64,000 bases of DNA, from NCBI GenBank assembly GCA_026168455.1, contig CM047431.1, forward strand, positions 64,980,668-65,044,667. Reading direction: 5' to 3'. The stretch is from Theocolax elegans (lineage: Eukaryota; Arthropoda; Insecta; Hymenoptera; Cerocephalidae). Shown one piece after another: positions 11,641 through 26,000 of this stretch. Position 1 is the first letter of the stretch, and each line of letters opens with the position of its first letter. The notes under the pieces were generated by a model, which had not been told where the DNA came from, ran no database searches, and saw only the letters and a list, made by a program, of their open reading frames with translations. The position numbers were made by a program, and so were the translations under genes.

Positions 11641-12500
11641 GTGAATAATACATTTGAATTTGATCTACCCGGCCGGGGAGCGAAATTAAAAATATTGAAA
11701 AATTGACGTTTGGGCCGGTTTGATGTGTATTTTCACACATATAAATGCCTTTGAACTTGATCAACGAGGCGGGTAACGAATCTGAGAATATTGACAAAAT
11801 CGACGTTTTGGCCGTTTATAGTGTGTTATTTACGCTTTATAATGCAATTAAAATTTCATCTTACACGGCCGGGGACGAACTGAAAATATTGAAATATCGA
11901 CGTTTTGTTCCGGATTTTATGTGTATTTCACACATATAAATGCATGAACTTGATCAACGAGGCCGGGGAACGAATCTAAGAATATGGAAAAAATATCAGA
12001 AGTTTGGCCGGGTATATGTGTGGTACGATAATAATGCATGACTTGGGTTTGATCTACCCGGCCGGGGAGCGAAATTAAAAATATTGAAAAATTGACGTTT
12101 GGGCCGGTTTGATTGTATTTTCACACATATAAATGCATTTGAACTTGATCAACGAGGCGGGTAACGAATCTGAGAATTTGACAAAATCGACGTTTTGGCC
12201 GTTTATATGTGGTATTTACGCTTTATAATGCAATTAAATTTCATCTACACGGCCGTGGAACGAAACTGAAAATATTGAAAAATCGACGTTTTGTCCGGAT
12301 TTATGTGTATTTTCACACATATAAATGCATTTGAACTTGATCAACGAGGCCGGGGAACGACTAAGAATATTGAAAAAATCGAAGTTTTGGCCGTTTATAT
12401 GTGTGTTTACGCATAATAATGCATTTGAACTTGATCTACCCGGCCTGGGAGCGAAATTAAAAATATTGAAAAATTGACGTTTTGGCCGGTTTGATGTGTA
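11641..12500. repeat. Satellite with clustered small indels
   Basis: The same A/B monomers continue, but from about 11820 to 12420 many single bases are missing or added. Examples are 'ggccggggacgaactg', 'tggtacgataataatgcatgacttggg' near 12022-12048, and 'gattgtattttcacac'. Neighbouring monomers are clean. Either the patch is degenerate or it is poorly polished sequence. Confidence 0.8.
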
Positions 12501-13101
12501 TTTTAACACATATAATGCATTTGAATTTGATCAACCAGGCCGGGGAACGAAACTGAAAATATTGAAAAAATCGAAGTTTTTACCGTTTATATGTGTCTTT
12601 ACGCTTAAAAATGCATTTGAATTTCATCTTCACGGCCGGGGAATGAAACTGAAAATATTGAAAAAATCGACGTTTTGGCCGATTATATGTGTGTGTTTAC
12701 GCTTAATAATGCATTTGAATTTCATCTACACGGCCGGGGAACGAAACTGAAAATATTGAAAAAATCGACGATTTGGCCGTTTATATGTGTGTGTTTACGC
12801 TTAATAATGCATTTGAATTTCATCTACACGGCCGGGGAACGAAACTGAAAATATTGAAAAAATCGACGATTTGGCCGTTTATATGTATGTGTTTCCGCTT
12901 AAAAATGCATTTGAACTTGATCAGCGAGGCCGGGGAACGAAACTGAAAATATTGAAAAAATCGACGATTTGGCCGTTTATATGTGTGTGTTTACGCTTAA
13001 AAATGCATTTGAACTTGATCAACCCGGCCGGGGAACGAAACTGAAAATAATGAAAAAATCGACTTTTTGGTCATTGATATGTGTGTGTTACGCTTAATAA
13101 T
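12501..13101. repeat. Satellite up to a truncated-monomer junction
   Basis: These are mostly 'ttcatctacac' monomers with the variant 'gacgatttggccg'. At 13101/13102 the monomer 'gtgttacgcttaataat' stops short and is joined directly to 'atgtttatatgtgtgtg' of another monomer. This junction lies just before the displaced 13.14-kb copy begins. Confidence 0.8.
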
Positions 13102-16100
13102 ATGTTTATATGTGTGTGTTTACGCTTAAAAATGCATTTGAATTTGATCTACCCGGCCGGGGAACGAAATTAAAAATATAGAAAAATTGACGTTTTGGTC
13201 GGTTTGATGTGCATATTCAAACATATAAATGCATTTGCTCTTGATCAGCGAGGCCGGAGAACGAAACTGAAAATATTGAAAATATCGACGTTTCGGCCGT
13301 TTATATGTATGTGTTTCCGCTTAAAAATACATTTGAATTAGATCTACCCGGCCGGGGAGCGAAATTAAAAATATTGAAAAATTGACGTTTGGGCCGGTTT
13401 GATGTGTATTTTCACACATATAAATGCATTTGAATTTGATCAGTGAGGCCGGGGAACGAAACTGAAAATATTGAAAATATCGACGTTTCGGCAGTTTATA
13501 TGTGTGTGTTTACGCTTAATAATGCATTTGAACTTGATCAACCCGGCCGGGGAGCGAAATTAAAAATATTGAAAAATTGTCGTTTTGGCCGGTTTGATGT
13601 GTATTTTCACACATATAAATGCATTTGAACTTGATCAACTAGGCGGGGAACGAATCTGAGAATATTGACAAAATCGACGTTTTGGCCGTTTATATGTGTG
13701 TTTTTACGCATAATAATGCATTTGAACTTGATCTACCCGGCCGGGGAGCGAAATTAAAAATATTGAAAAATTGCCGTTTTGTCCGGTTTTATGCGTATTT
13801 TCTATATAATTTAATATTTTTTATACAAATTCATTTGAACTTGATCAACTAGGCCGGGGAACGAAACTGAAAATATTGAAAAAATCGACGTTTTGGCCGT
13901 TTATATGTATGTGTTTCCGCTGAATAATGCATTTGAATTTGATCTACCCGGCCGGGGAGCGAAATTAAAAATATTGAAAAATTGTCGTTTTGGCCGGTTT
14001 GATGTGTATTTTCACACATATAAATGCATTTGAACTTGATCAACGAGGCGGGGAACGAATCTGAGAATATTGACAAAATCGACGTTTTGGCCGTTTATAT
14101 GTGTGTTTTTACGCATAATAATGCATTTGAACTTGATCTACCCGGCCGGGGAGCGAAATTAAAAATATTGAAAAATTGCCGTTTTGTCCGGTTTTATGCG
14201 TATTTTCTATATAATTTAATATTTTTTATATAAATTCATTTGAACTTGATCAACTAGGCCGGGGAACGAAACTGAAAATATTGAAAAAATCGACGTTTTG
14301 GCCGTTTATATGTATGTGTTTCCGCTGAATAATGCATTTGAATTTGATCTACCCGGTCGGGGAGCGAAATTAAAAATATTGAAAAATTGACATTTGGGCC
14401 GGTTTGATGTGTATTTTCACACATATAAAGGCATTTGAACTTGATCAACGAGGCCGGGGAACGAATCTGAGATAATTGAAAAAATCGACGTTTTGGCCAT
14501 TTATATGTGTGTGTTTACGGTGAATAATGCATTTGAATTTGATCTACCCGGCCGGGGAGCGAAATTAAAAATATTGAAAAATTGACGTTTGGGCCGGTTT
14601 GATGTGTATTTTCACACATATAAATGCATTTAAACTTGATCAACGAGGCGGGTAACGAATCTGAGAATATTGACAAAATCGACGTTTTGGCCGTTTATAT
14701 GTGTGTATTTACGCTTAATAATGCAATTAAATTTCATCTACACGGCCGGGGAACGAAACTGAAAATATTGAAAATATCGACGTTTTGGCCGTTTATATGT
14801 ATGTGTTTCCGCTTAATAATGCATTTGAACTTGATCAACCCGGCCGGGGAGCGAAATTAAAAATATTGAAAAATTGTCGTTTTGGCCGGTTTGATGTGTA
14901 TTTTCACACATATAAATGCATTTGAACTTGATCATCGAAGCCGGGGAACGAAACTGAAAATATTGAAAAAATCGACGTTTTGGTCGTTTATATGTGTGTT
15001 TACGCTATAAAATGCATTTGAATTGCATCTACCCGGCCGGGGAGCGAAATTAAAAATATTGAAAAATTGACGTTTGGGCCGGTTTGATGTGTATTTTCAC
15101 ACATATAAATGCATTTGAACTTGATCAACGAGGCGGGTAACGAATCTGAGAATATTGACAAAATCGACGTTTTGGCCGTTTATATGTGTGTATTTACGCT
15201 TAATAATGCAATTAAATTTCATCTACACGGCCGGGGAACGAAACTGAAAATATTGAAAATATCGACGTTTTGGCCGTTTATATGTATGTGTTTCCGCTTA
15301 AATACGCATTTGAGTTTGATCTACCCGGCCGGGAAGCGAAATAAAAAATATTGAAAAATTGACGTTTGGGCCGGTTTGATGTGTATTTTCACACATATAA
15401 ATGCATTTGAACTTGATCAACGAGGCGGGTAACGAATCTGAGAATATTGACAAAATCGACGTTTTGGCCGTTTATATGTGTGTATTTACGCTTAATAATG
15501 CAATTAAATTTCATCTACACGGCCGGGGAACGAAACTGAAAATATTGAAAATATCGACGTTTTGGCCGTTTATATGTATGTGTTTCCGCTTAAATACGCA
15601 TTTAAATTTGATCTACCCGGCCGGGAAGCGAAATAAAAAATATTGAAAAATTGACGTTTGGGCCGGTTTGATGTGTATTTTCACACATATAAATGCATTT
15701 GAACTTGATCATCGAAGCCGGGGATCGAAACTGAAAATATTGAAAAAATCGACGTTTTGGTCGTTTATATGTGTGTTTACGCTATAAAATGCATTTGAAT
15801 TGCATCTAAACGGCCGGGGAACGAATCTGAAAATAATGAAAAATCGACGTTTTCGCCGGTTTGATGTGTATTTTAACACATATAAATGCATTTGAATTTG
15901 ATCAACCAGGCCGGGGAACGAAACTGAAAATATTGAAAAAATCGATGTTTTTACCGTATATGTGTGAGTCTTTACGCTTAAAAATGCATTTGAACTTGAT
16001 CAGCGAGGCCGGGGAACGAAACTGAAAATATTGAAAAAATCGACGTTTTGGCCGTTTATATGTGAGTGTTTACGCATAATAATGCATTTGAACTTGATCT

Positions 16101-19100
16101 ACCCGGCCTGGGAGCGAAATTAGAAATATTGAAAAATTGACGTTTTGGCCGGTTTGATGTGTATTTTAACACATATAAATGCATTTGAATTTGATCAACC
16201 AGGCCGGGGAACGAAACTGAAAATATTGAAAAAATCGAAGTTTTTACCGTATATGTGTGTGTCTTTACGCTTAAAAATGCATTTGAACTTGATCAGCGAG
16301 GCCGGGGAACGAAACTGCAAATATTGAAAAAATCGACGTTTTGACCGTTTATATGTGTGTGTTTACGCATAATAATGCATTTGAACTTGATCTACCCGGC
16401 CGTGGAGCGAAATTAAAAATATTGAAAATTTGACGTTCGGGCCGGTTTGATTTGTATTTTCACACATATAAATGCATTTGAACTTGATCAGCGAGGCCGG
16501 GGAACGAAACTGAAAATATTGAAAAAATCGACGTTTTGGCCGTTTATATGTGTGTGTTTACGCATAATAATGCATTTGAACTTGATCTACCCGGCCGGGG
16601 AGCGAAATTAAAAATATTGAAAATTTGACGTTTGGGCCGGTTTGATTTGTATTTTCACACATATAAATGCATTTGAACTTGATCAGCGAGGCCGGGGAAC
16701 GAACCTGAGAATATTGAAAAAATCGACGTATTGGCCGTCTATATGTGTGTCTTTCCGCTTAAAAATGCATTTGAATTTGATCTACCCGGACGGGGCGCGA
16801 AATTAAAAATATTGAAAAATTGACGTTTGGGCTGGATTGATGTGAATTGTCACACATATAAATGCATTTGAACTTGATCAACGAGGCCGGGGAACGAAAC
16901 TGAAAATATTGAAAATATCGACGTTTCGGCCGTTTATATGTATGTGTTTCCGCTTAAAAATGCATTTGAATTTGATCTACCCGGCCGGGGAGCGAAATTA
17001 AAAATATTAAAAAATTGACCTTTTGGCCGTTCATATGTGTGTGTTTACGCTTAATAATGCATTTAAATTTCATCTACACGGCCGGGGAACGAAACTGAAA
17101 ATATTGAAAAAATCGACGTTTTGGCCGTTTATATGTGTGTGTTTACGCTTAAAAATGCATTTGAATTTGATCTACCCGGCCGGGGAGCGAAATTAAAAAT
17201 ATTGAAAAAATGACGTTTTGGCCGGTTTGATGTGTATTTTAACACATATAAATGCATTTGAATTTGATCAACCAGGCCGGGGAACGAAACTGAAAATATT
17301 GAAAAAATCGACGTTTTGGCCGTTTATATGTGTGTGTTTACGCTTAATAATGCATCTGAATTGCATCTACACGGCCGGGGAACGAATCTGAAAATAATGA
17401 AAAATCGACGTTTTCGCCATTTATATGTGTGTTTACGCTTAAAAATGCATTTGAACTTGATCAACCCGGCCGGGGAACGAAACTGAAAATAATGAAAAAA
17501 TCGACTTTTTGGTCATTGATATGTGTGTGTTTACGCTTAATAATGCAATTAAATTTCATCTACACGGCCGGGGAACGAAACTGAAAATATTGAAAATATC
17601 GACGTTTCGGCCGTTTACATGTATGTGTTTCCGCTTAAATACGGATTTGAATTTGATCTACCAGGCCGGGAACCGAAATTAAAAATATTGAAAAATTGAC
17701 GTTTTGGTCGGTTTGATGTGTATTTTAACACATATAAATGTATCTGAACTTGATCAACGAGGCCGGGGAACGAATCTGAGAATATTGAAAAAATCGACGT
17801 TTTGGCCGTTTATATGTGTGTGTTTACGCTTAATAATGCAATTAAATTTCATCTACACGGCCGGGGAACGAAACTGAAAATATAGAAAATATCGACGTTT
17901 CGGCCGTTTACATGTATGTGTTTCCGCTTAAATACGCATTTAAATTTGATCTACCCGGCCGGGGCGCGAAATTAAAAATATTGAAAAATTGATGTTTTGT
18001 CCGGTTTTATGCGTTTTTTCACACATATAAATGAATTTGAACTTGATCAGCGATGCCGGGGAACGAAACTGAAAATATTGAAAAAATCGACATTTTGCCA
18101 TTTATATGTGTATGTTTACGCTTAATAATGCATTTGAATTTGATCTACCCGGACGGGGAGCGAAATTAAAAATATTGAAAAATTGACGTTTGGGCTGGAT
18201 TGATGTGTATTGTCACACATATAAATGCATTTGAACTTGATCAACGAGGCCGGGGAACGAAACTGAAAATATTGAAAATATCGACGTTTCGGCCGTTTAT
18301 ATGTGTGTGTTTACGCTGAATAATGCATTTGAATTAGATCTACACGGCCGGGGAGCGAAAATAAAAATATTAAAAAATTGACCTTTTGGTCGTTCATATG
18401 TGTGTGTTTACGCTTAATAATCCATTTGAATTTCATCTACACGGCCGGGTAACGAAACTGAAAATATTGAAAATATGGACGATTCGGCCGTTTATATGTG
18501 TGTGTTTACGCTTAATAATGCATTTAACTTTCATCTACACGGCCGGGGAACGAAACTGAAAATATTGAAAAAATCGACGTTTTGGCCGTTTATATGTGTG
18601 TGTTTACGCTAAAAATGCATTTGAATTTCAACTACACGGCCGGGGAACGAAACTGAAAATATTGAAAATATCGACGTTTTGGCCGGTATGATGTGTATTT
18701 TCACACATATAGATGCATTTGAACTTGATCAACGAGGCCGGGGAACGAACCTGAGAATATTGAAAAAATCGACGTATTGGCCGTTTATATATGTGTGTTT
18801 ACGCATAATAATGCATTTGAACTTGATCTACCCGGCCGGGGAGCGAAATTAAAAATATTGAAAATATCGACGTTTCGGCCGTTTATATGTGTGTGTTTAC
18901 GCTGAATAATGCATTTGAATTTGATCTACCCGGCCGGGGAGCGAAATTAAAAATATTAAAAAATTGACCTTTTGGCCGTTCATATGTGTGTGTTTACGCT
19001 TAATAATCCATTTGAATTTCATCTACACGGCCGGGTAACGAAACTGAAAATATTGAAAAAATCGACATTTTGCCATTTATATGTGTATGTTTACGCTTAA

Positions 19101-20070
19101 TAATGCATTTGAATTTGATCTACCCGGCCGGAGAGCGAAATTAAAAATATTGAAATATGACGTTTTGGCCGGTTTGATGTGCATATTCAAACATATAACT
19201 GCATTTGCTCTTGATCAGCGAGGCCGGAGAACGAAACTGAAAATATTGAAAATATCGACGTTTCGGCCGTTTATATGTGTGTGTTTACGCTGAATAATGC
19301 ATTTGAATTTGATCTACCCGGCCGGGGAGCGAAATTAAAAATATTAAGAAATTGACCTTTTGGCCGTTCATATGTGTGTGTGTACGCTTAATAATGCATT
19401 TAAATTTCATCTACACGGCCGGGGAACGAAACTGAAAATATTGAAAAATTGACGTTTTGGTCGGTTTGATGTGTATTTTAACACATATAAATGTATTTGA
19501 ACATGATCAACGAGGCCGGGGAATGAATCTAGGAATATTGAAAAAATCGACGTTTTGGCCGTTTATATGTGTGTGTTTACGCTTAATAATGCAATTGAAT
19601 TTCAACTACACGGCCGGGGAACGAAACTGAAAATATTGAAAATATCGACGTTTTGGCCGGTATGATGTGTATTTTCACACATATAGATGCATTTGAACTT
19701 GATCAACGAGGCCGGGGAACGAACCTGAGAATATTGAAAAAATCGACGTATTGGCCGTTTATATGTGTGTGTTTATGCATAATAATGCATTTGAACTTGA
19801 TCTACCCGGCCGGGGCGCGAAATTAAAAATATTGAAAAATTGACGTTTTGTCCGTTTTATGTGTATTTTCACACATATAAATGCATTTGAACTTGATCAA
19901 CGAGGCCGGGGATCGAAATGGAAAATATTGAAAAAATCGACGTTTTGGCCGTTTATATGTATGTGTTTCCGCTTAAAAATGCATTTGAATTTGATCTACA
20001 CGGCCGGGGAACGAAACTGAAAATATTGAAAAATTGACGTTTTGGTCGGTTTGATGTGTATTTTAACACA
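13102..20070. repeat. Second copy of the 1-9860 segment, displaced 13140 bp
   Basis: Position 13141 restarts the same sequence as position 1, including the rare 'aaaatatagaaaaattg' and 'catattcaaacatataaatg'. The offset is 13140 up to about 14330, then about 12457 near 16 kb and about 10119-10120 from 17.5 to 19.1 kb. The first copy gained material by then: an extra 1168-bp unit and extra 1.36-kb units. The second copy has an extra dimer of its own near 19280-19400 ('attaagaaattgacc'). The match ends about 20070, where 'aaatgtattttaacttgatc' takes over. Confidence 0.85.
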
Positions 20071-23000
20071 TATAAATGTATTTTAACTTGATCAACGAGG
20101 CCGGGGAACGAATCTAAGAATATTGAAAAAATCGACGTTTTGGCCGTTTATATGTGTGTGTTTACGCTTAATAATGCATTTGAATTTCAACTACACGGCC
20201 GGGAAACGAAACTGAAAATATTGAAAATATCGACGTTTTGGCCGGTATGATGTGTATTTTCACACATATAGATGCATTTGAACTTGATCAACGAGGCCGG
20301 GGAACGAACCTGAGAATATTGAAAAAATCGACGTATTGGCCGTTTATATGTGTGTGTTTACGCATAATAATGCATTTGAACTTGATCTACCCGGCCGGAG
20401 AGCGAAATTAAAAATATTGAAAATATCGACGTTTCGGCCGTTTATATGTGTGTGTTTACGCTGAATAATGCATTTGAATTTGATCTACCTGGCCGGGGAG
20501 CGAAATTAAAAATATTAAAAAATTGACCTTTTGGCCGTTCATATGTGTGTGTTTACGCTTAATAATCCATTTGAATTTCATCTACACGGCAGGGGAACGA
20601 AACTGAAAATATTGAAAATATCGACGTTTCGGCCGGTTTTATGTGTATTTTCACGCATAAAATGGCATTAGCATATGATCAACCTGGCCGACGAAAGAAA
20701 TTGAAAATAGTGAAAAAATCGTCATTATTGCCATTTATATATGTGTGTTTATGCTTAAAAATGCATTTGAATTTCATCTTCACGGCCGGGGAACGAAACT
20801 GAAAATATTGAAAAAATCGACGTTTTGGCCGTTTATATGTGTGTGTTTACGCTTAATAATGCAATTAAATTTCATCTACACGGCCGGGGAACGAAACTGA
20901 AAATATTGAAAATATCGACGTTTCGGCCGGTATGATGTGTATTTTCACACATATAGATGCATTTGAACTTGATCAACGAGGCCGGGGAACGAACCTGAGA
21001 ATATTGAAAAAATCGACGTATTGGCCGTTTATATGTGTGTGTTTACGCTTAATAATGCATTTGAATTTCAACTACACGGCCGGGAAACGAAACTGAAAAT
21101 ATTGAAAATATCGACGTTTTGGCCGGTATGATATGTATTTTCACACATATAGATGCATTTGAACTTGATCAACGAGGCCGGGGAACGAACCTGAGAATAT
21201 TGAAAAAATCGACGTATTGGCCGTTTATATGTGTGTGTTTCCGCTTAAATACGCATTTGAATTTGATCTACCCGGCTGGGGAGCGAAATTAAAAATATTG
21301 AAAAATTGACGTTTTGGTCGGTTTTATGTGTATTTTCACACATATAAATGTATTAGAACTTGATCAACGAGGCCGGGGAACGAATCTGAGAATATTGAAA
21401 AAATCGACGTTTTGGCCGTTTATATGTGTGTGTTTACGCTTAATAATGCATTTGAATTTCAACTACACGGCCGGGGAACGAAACTGAAAATATTGAAAAT
21501 ATCGACGTTTTGGCCGGTATGATGTGTATTTTCACACATATAGATGCATTTGAACTTGATCAACGAGGCCGGGGAACGAACCTGAGAATATTGAAAAAAT
21601 CGACGTATTGGCCGTTTATATGTGTGTGTTTACGCATACTAATGCATTTGAACTTGATCTACCCGGCCGGGGAGCGAAATTAAAAATATTGAAAAATTGA
21701 CGTTTGTCCGGTTTTATGTGTATTTTCACGCATATAAATGCATTTGAACTTGATCAACGAGGGCGGGGATCGAAACTGAAAATATTGAAAAAATCGACGT
21801 TTTGGCCGTTTATATGTATGTGTTTCCGCTTAAAAATGCATTTGAATTTGATCTACCCGGCCGGGGAGCGAAATTAAAAATATTGAAAAATTGACGTTTG
21901 GGCTGGTTTGATGTGTATTTTCACACATATAAATGCATTTGAACTTGATCAGCGAGCCGGGGAGCGAAACTGAGAATATTGAAAAAATCGACGTTTTGGC
22001 CGTTTATATGTGTGTGTTTACGCATAATAATGATTTTGAACTTGATCTACCCGGCCGGGGCGCGAAATTAAAAATATTGAAAACTTGATGTTTTGTCCGG
22101 TTTTATGCGTTTTTCACACATATAAATGCATTTGAACTTGATCAGCGAGGCCGGGGAACGAAACTGAAAATATTGAAAAAATCGACATTTTGCCATTTAT
22201 ATGTGTATGTTTACGCTTAATAATGCATTTGAATTTGATCTACCCGGTCGGGGAGCGAAATTAAAAATATTGAAAAATTGATGTTTGGGCTGGATTGATG
22301 TGTATTTTCACACATATAAATGCATTTGAACTTGATCAACGAGGCCGGGGAACGAAACTGAAAATATTGAAAATATCAACGTTTCGGCCGTTTACATGTA
22401 TGTGTTTCCGCTTAAATACGCATTTGAATTTGATCTACCCGGCCGGGAACCGAAATTAAAAATATTGAAAAATTGACGTTTTGGTCGGTTTGATGTGTAT
22501 TTTAACACATATAAATGTATCTGAACTTGATCAACGAGGCCGGGGAACGAATCTGAGAATATTGAAAAAATCGACGTTTTGGCCGTTTATATGTGTGTGT
22601 TTACGCATAATAATGCATTTGAACTTGATCTACACGGCCGGGGAACGAAACTGAAAATATTGAAAAAATCGACGTTTTGGCCGTTTATATGTGTGTGTTT
22701 ACGCTTAATAATGCATCTGAATTGCATCTACACGGCCGGGGAACGAATCTGAAAATAATGAAAAATCGACGTTTTCGCCATTTATATGTGTGTTTACGCT
22801 TAAAAATGCATTTGAACTTGATCAACCCGGCCGGGGAAGGAAACTGAAAATAATGAAAAAATCGACTTTTTGGTCATTGCTATGTGTGTGTTTACGCTTA
22901 ATAATGCAATTAAATTTCATCTACACGGCCGGGGAACGAAACTGAAAATATTGAAAATATCGACGTTTCGGCCGTTTATATGTATGTGTTTCCGCTTAAA

Positions 23001-26000
23001 AATGCATTTGAATTTGATCTACCCGGCCGGGGAGCGAAATTAAAAATTTTGAAAAATTGACGTTTGGGCTGGTTTGATGTGCATTTTCACACATATAAAT
23101 GCATTTGAACTTGATCAGCGAGGCCGAAGAGCGAAACTGAGAATATTGAAAAAATCGACGTTTTGGCCGTTTATATGTGTGTGTTTACGCATAATAATGC
23201 ATTTGAACTTGATCTACCCGGCCGGGGCGCGAAATTAAAAATATTGAAAAATTGATGTTTTGTCCGGTTTTATGCGTTTTTTCACACATATAAATGCATT
23301 TGAACTTGATCAGCGAGGCCGAGGAACGAAACTGAAAATATTGAAAAAATCGACATTTTGCCATTTATATGTGTATGTTTACGCTTAATAATGCATTTGA
23401 ATTTGATCTACCCGGTCGGGGAGCGAAATTAAAAATATTGAAAAATTGACGTTTGGGCTGGATTGATGTGTATTTTCACACATATAAATGCATTTGAACT
23501 TGATCAACGAGGCCGGGGACGAAACGAAACTGAATAAATGCATTGAACGTGATCAACGGGCCGGGAACGAACTGAAATTTGTAAAATATCGACGTTCGGC
23601 CGTTTATATGTGTGTGTTTACGCTGAATATGCATTTGAATTTCATTACCCCGGCCGGGGCGTAATTACAAAATATTAAAAAATTGACCTTTTGGCCGTTT
23701 CATAGTGTGTGTTTCGCTTAAAAATGCATTTGAATTTCATCTACACGGCCGGGACGAAACTGAAATGAAAATATATGACGTTTTGGCCGTTTATATGGTG
23801 TGTGTACGCTTAATATGCAATTAAATTTCATCTACACGGCCGGGGAACGAAACTGCAAAATATGAAAATATCGACGTTCGGCCGGTTTTATGTGTATTTT
23901 CACGCATAAATGGCTTAGCATATGATCAACCTGGCCGACGAAAGAAATTGAAAATAGTGAAAAAATCGTCGTTATTGCCATTTATATATTGTGTTTATGC
24001 TTAAAAATGCATTGAATTTCATCTTCACGGCCGGGGAACGAAACTGAAAATATTGAAAAAATCGACGTTTTGGCCGTTTATATGTGTGTGTTTACGCTTA
24101 ATAATGCAATTAATTTCATCTACACGGCCGGGGAACGAAACTGAAAATATTGAAAATATCGACGTTTCGGCCGTTTACATGTATGTGTTTCCGCTTAAAT
24201 ACGCATTTGAATTTGATCTACCGGCCGGGAAGCGAAATTAAAAATATTGAAAAATTGACGTTTTGGTCGGTTTGATGTGTATTTTAACACATATAAATGT
24301 ATTTGAACTTGATCAACGAGGCCGGGGAACGAATCTGAGAATATTGAAAAATCGACGTTTTGGCCGTTTATATGTGTGTGTTTACGCTTAATAATGCATT
24401 TGAATTTCAACTACACGGCCGGGGAACGAAACTGAAAATATTGAAAATATCGACGTTTTGGCCGGTATGATGTGTATTTTCACACATATAGATGCATTTG
24501 AACTTGATCAACGAGGCCGGGGAACGAACCTGAGAATATTGAAAAATCGACGTATTGGCCGTTTACATGTAGTGTGTTTCCGCTTAAATACGCATTTGAA
24601 TTTGATCTACCCGGCCGGGAAGCGAAATTAAAAATATTGAAAAATTGACGTTTTTGGTCCGGTATGATGTGTATTTTCACACATATAAATGTCATTTGAA
24701 CTTGATCAACGAGGCCGGGGAACGAATCTGAGAATATTGAAAAAATCGACGTATTTGGCCGTTTATATGTGTGTGTTTACGCATTAATAATGCATTTGAA
24801 TTTAATCTACCCGGCCGGGGAACGAACTGAAAAATATTGAAAAATATCGACGTTTGGGCTGGTTGATGTGTATTTTCACACATATAATGCATTTGAACTT
24901 GCTCAACGAGGCCGGGGAACGAACCTGAGAATATGAAAAAATCGACGTATTTGGCCGTTTATATGTGTGTGTTTACGCATAATAATGCATTTGAAGTTGA
25001 TCTACCGGTCCGGGGAGCGAAATTAAAAATATTGAAAAAATTGACGTTTTGGGCTGGATATGATGTGTATTTTCACACATATAAATGCATTTGAACTTGA
25101 TCAACGAGGCCGGGGAACGAAACTGAAAATATTGAAAATATCGACGTTTCGGCCGTTTATATGTATGTGTTTCCGCTTAAAAATGCATTTGAATTTGATC
25201 TACCCGGCCGGGGAGCGAAATTAAAAATATTAAAAAATTGACCTTTTGGCCGTTCATATGTGTGTGTTTACGCTTAATAATCCATTTGAATTTCATCTAC
25301 ACGGCCGGGTAACGAAACTGAAAATATTGAAAATATCGACGTTTCGGCCGTTTATATGTGTGTGTTTACGCTTAATAATGCATTTAAATTTCATCTACAC
25401 GGCCGGGGAACGAAACTTAAAATATTGAAAAAATCGACGTTTTGGCCGTTTATATGTGTGTGTTTACGCTTAAAAATGCATTTGAATTTGAACTACCCGG
25501 CCGGGGAGCGAAATTAAAAATATTGAAAAAATGACGTTTTGGCCGGTTTGATGTGTATTTTAACACATATAAATGCATTTGAATTTGATCAACCAGGCCG
25601 GGGAACGAAACTGAAAATATTGAAAAAATCGAAGTTTTTACCGTATATGTGTGTGTCTTTACGCTTAAAAATGCATTTGAACTTGATCAGCGAGGCCGGG
25701 GAACGAAACTGAAAATATTGAAAAAATTGACGTTTTGGCCGTTTATATGTGTGTGTTTACGCTTAATAATTCATCTAAATTGCATCTACACGGCCGGGGA
25801 ACGAATCTGAAAATATTGAAAATATCGACGTTTCGGCCGTTTACATGTATGTGTTTCCGCTTAAATACGCATTTGAATTTGATCTACCCGGCCGGGAACC
25901 GAAATTAAAAATATTGAAAAATTGACGTTTTGGTCGCTTTGATGTGTATTTTAACACATATAAATGTATCTGAACTTGATCAACGAGGCCGGGGAACGAA

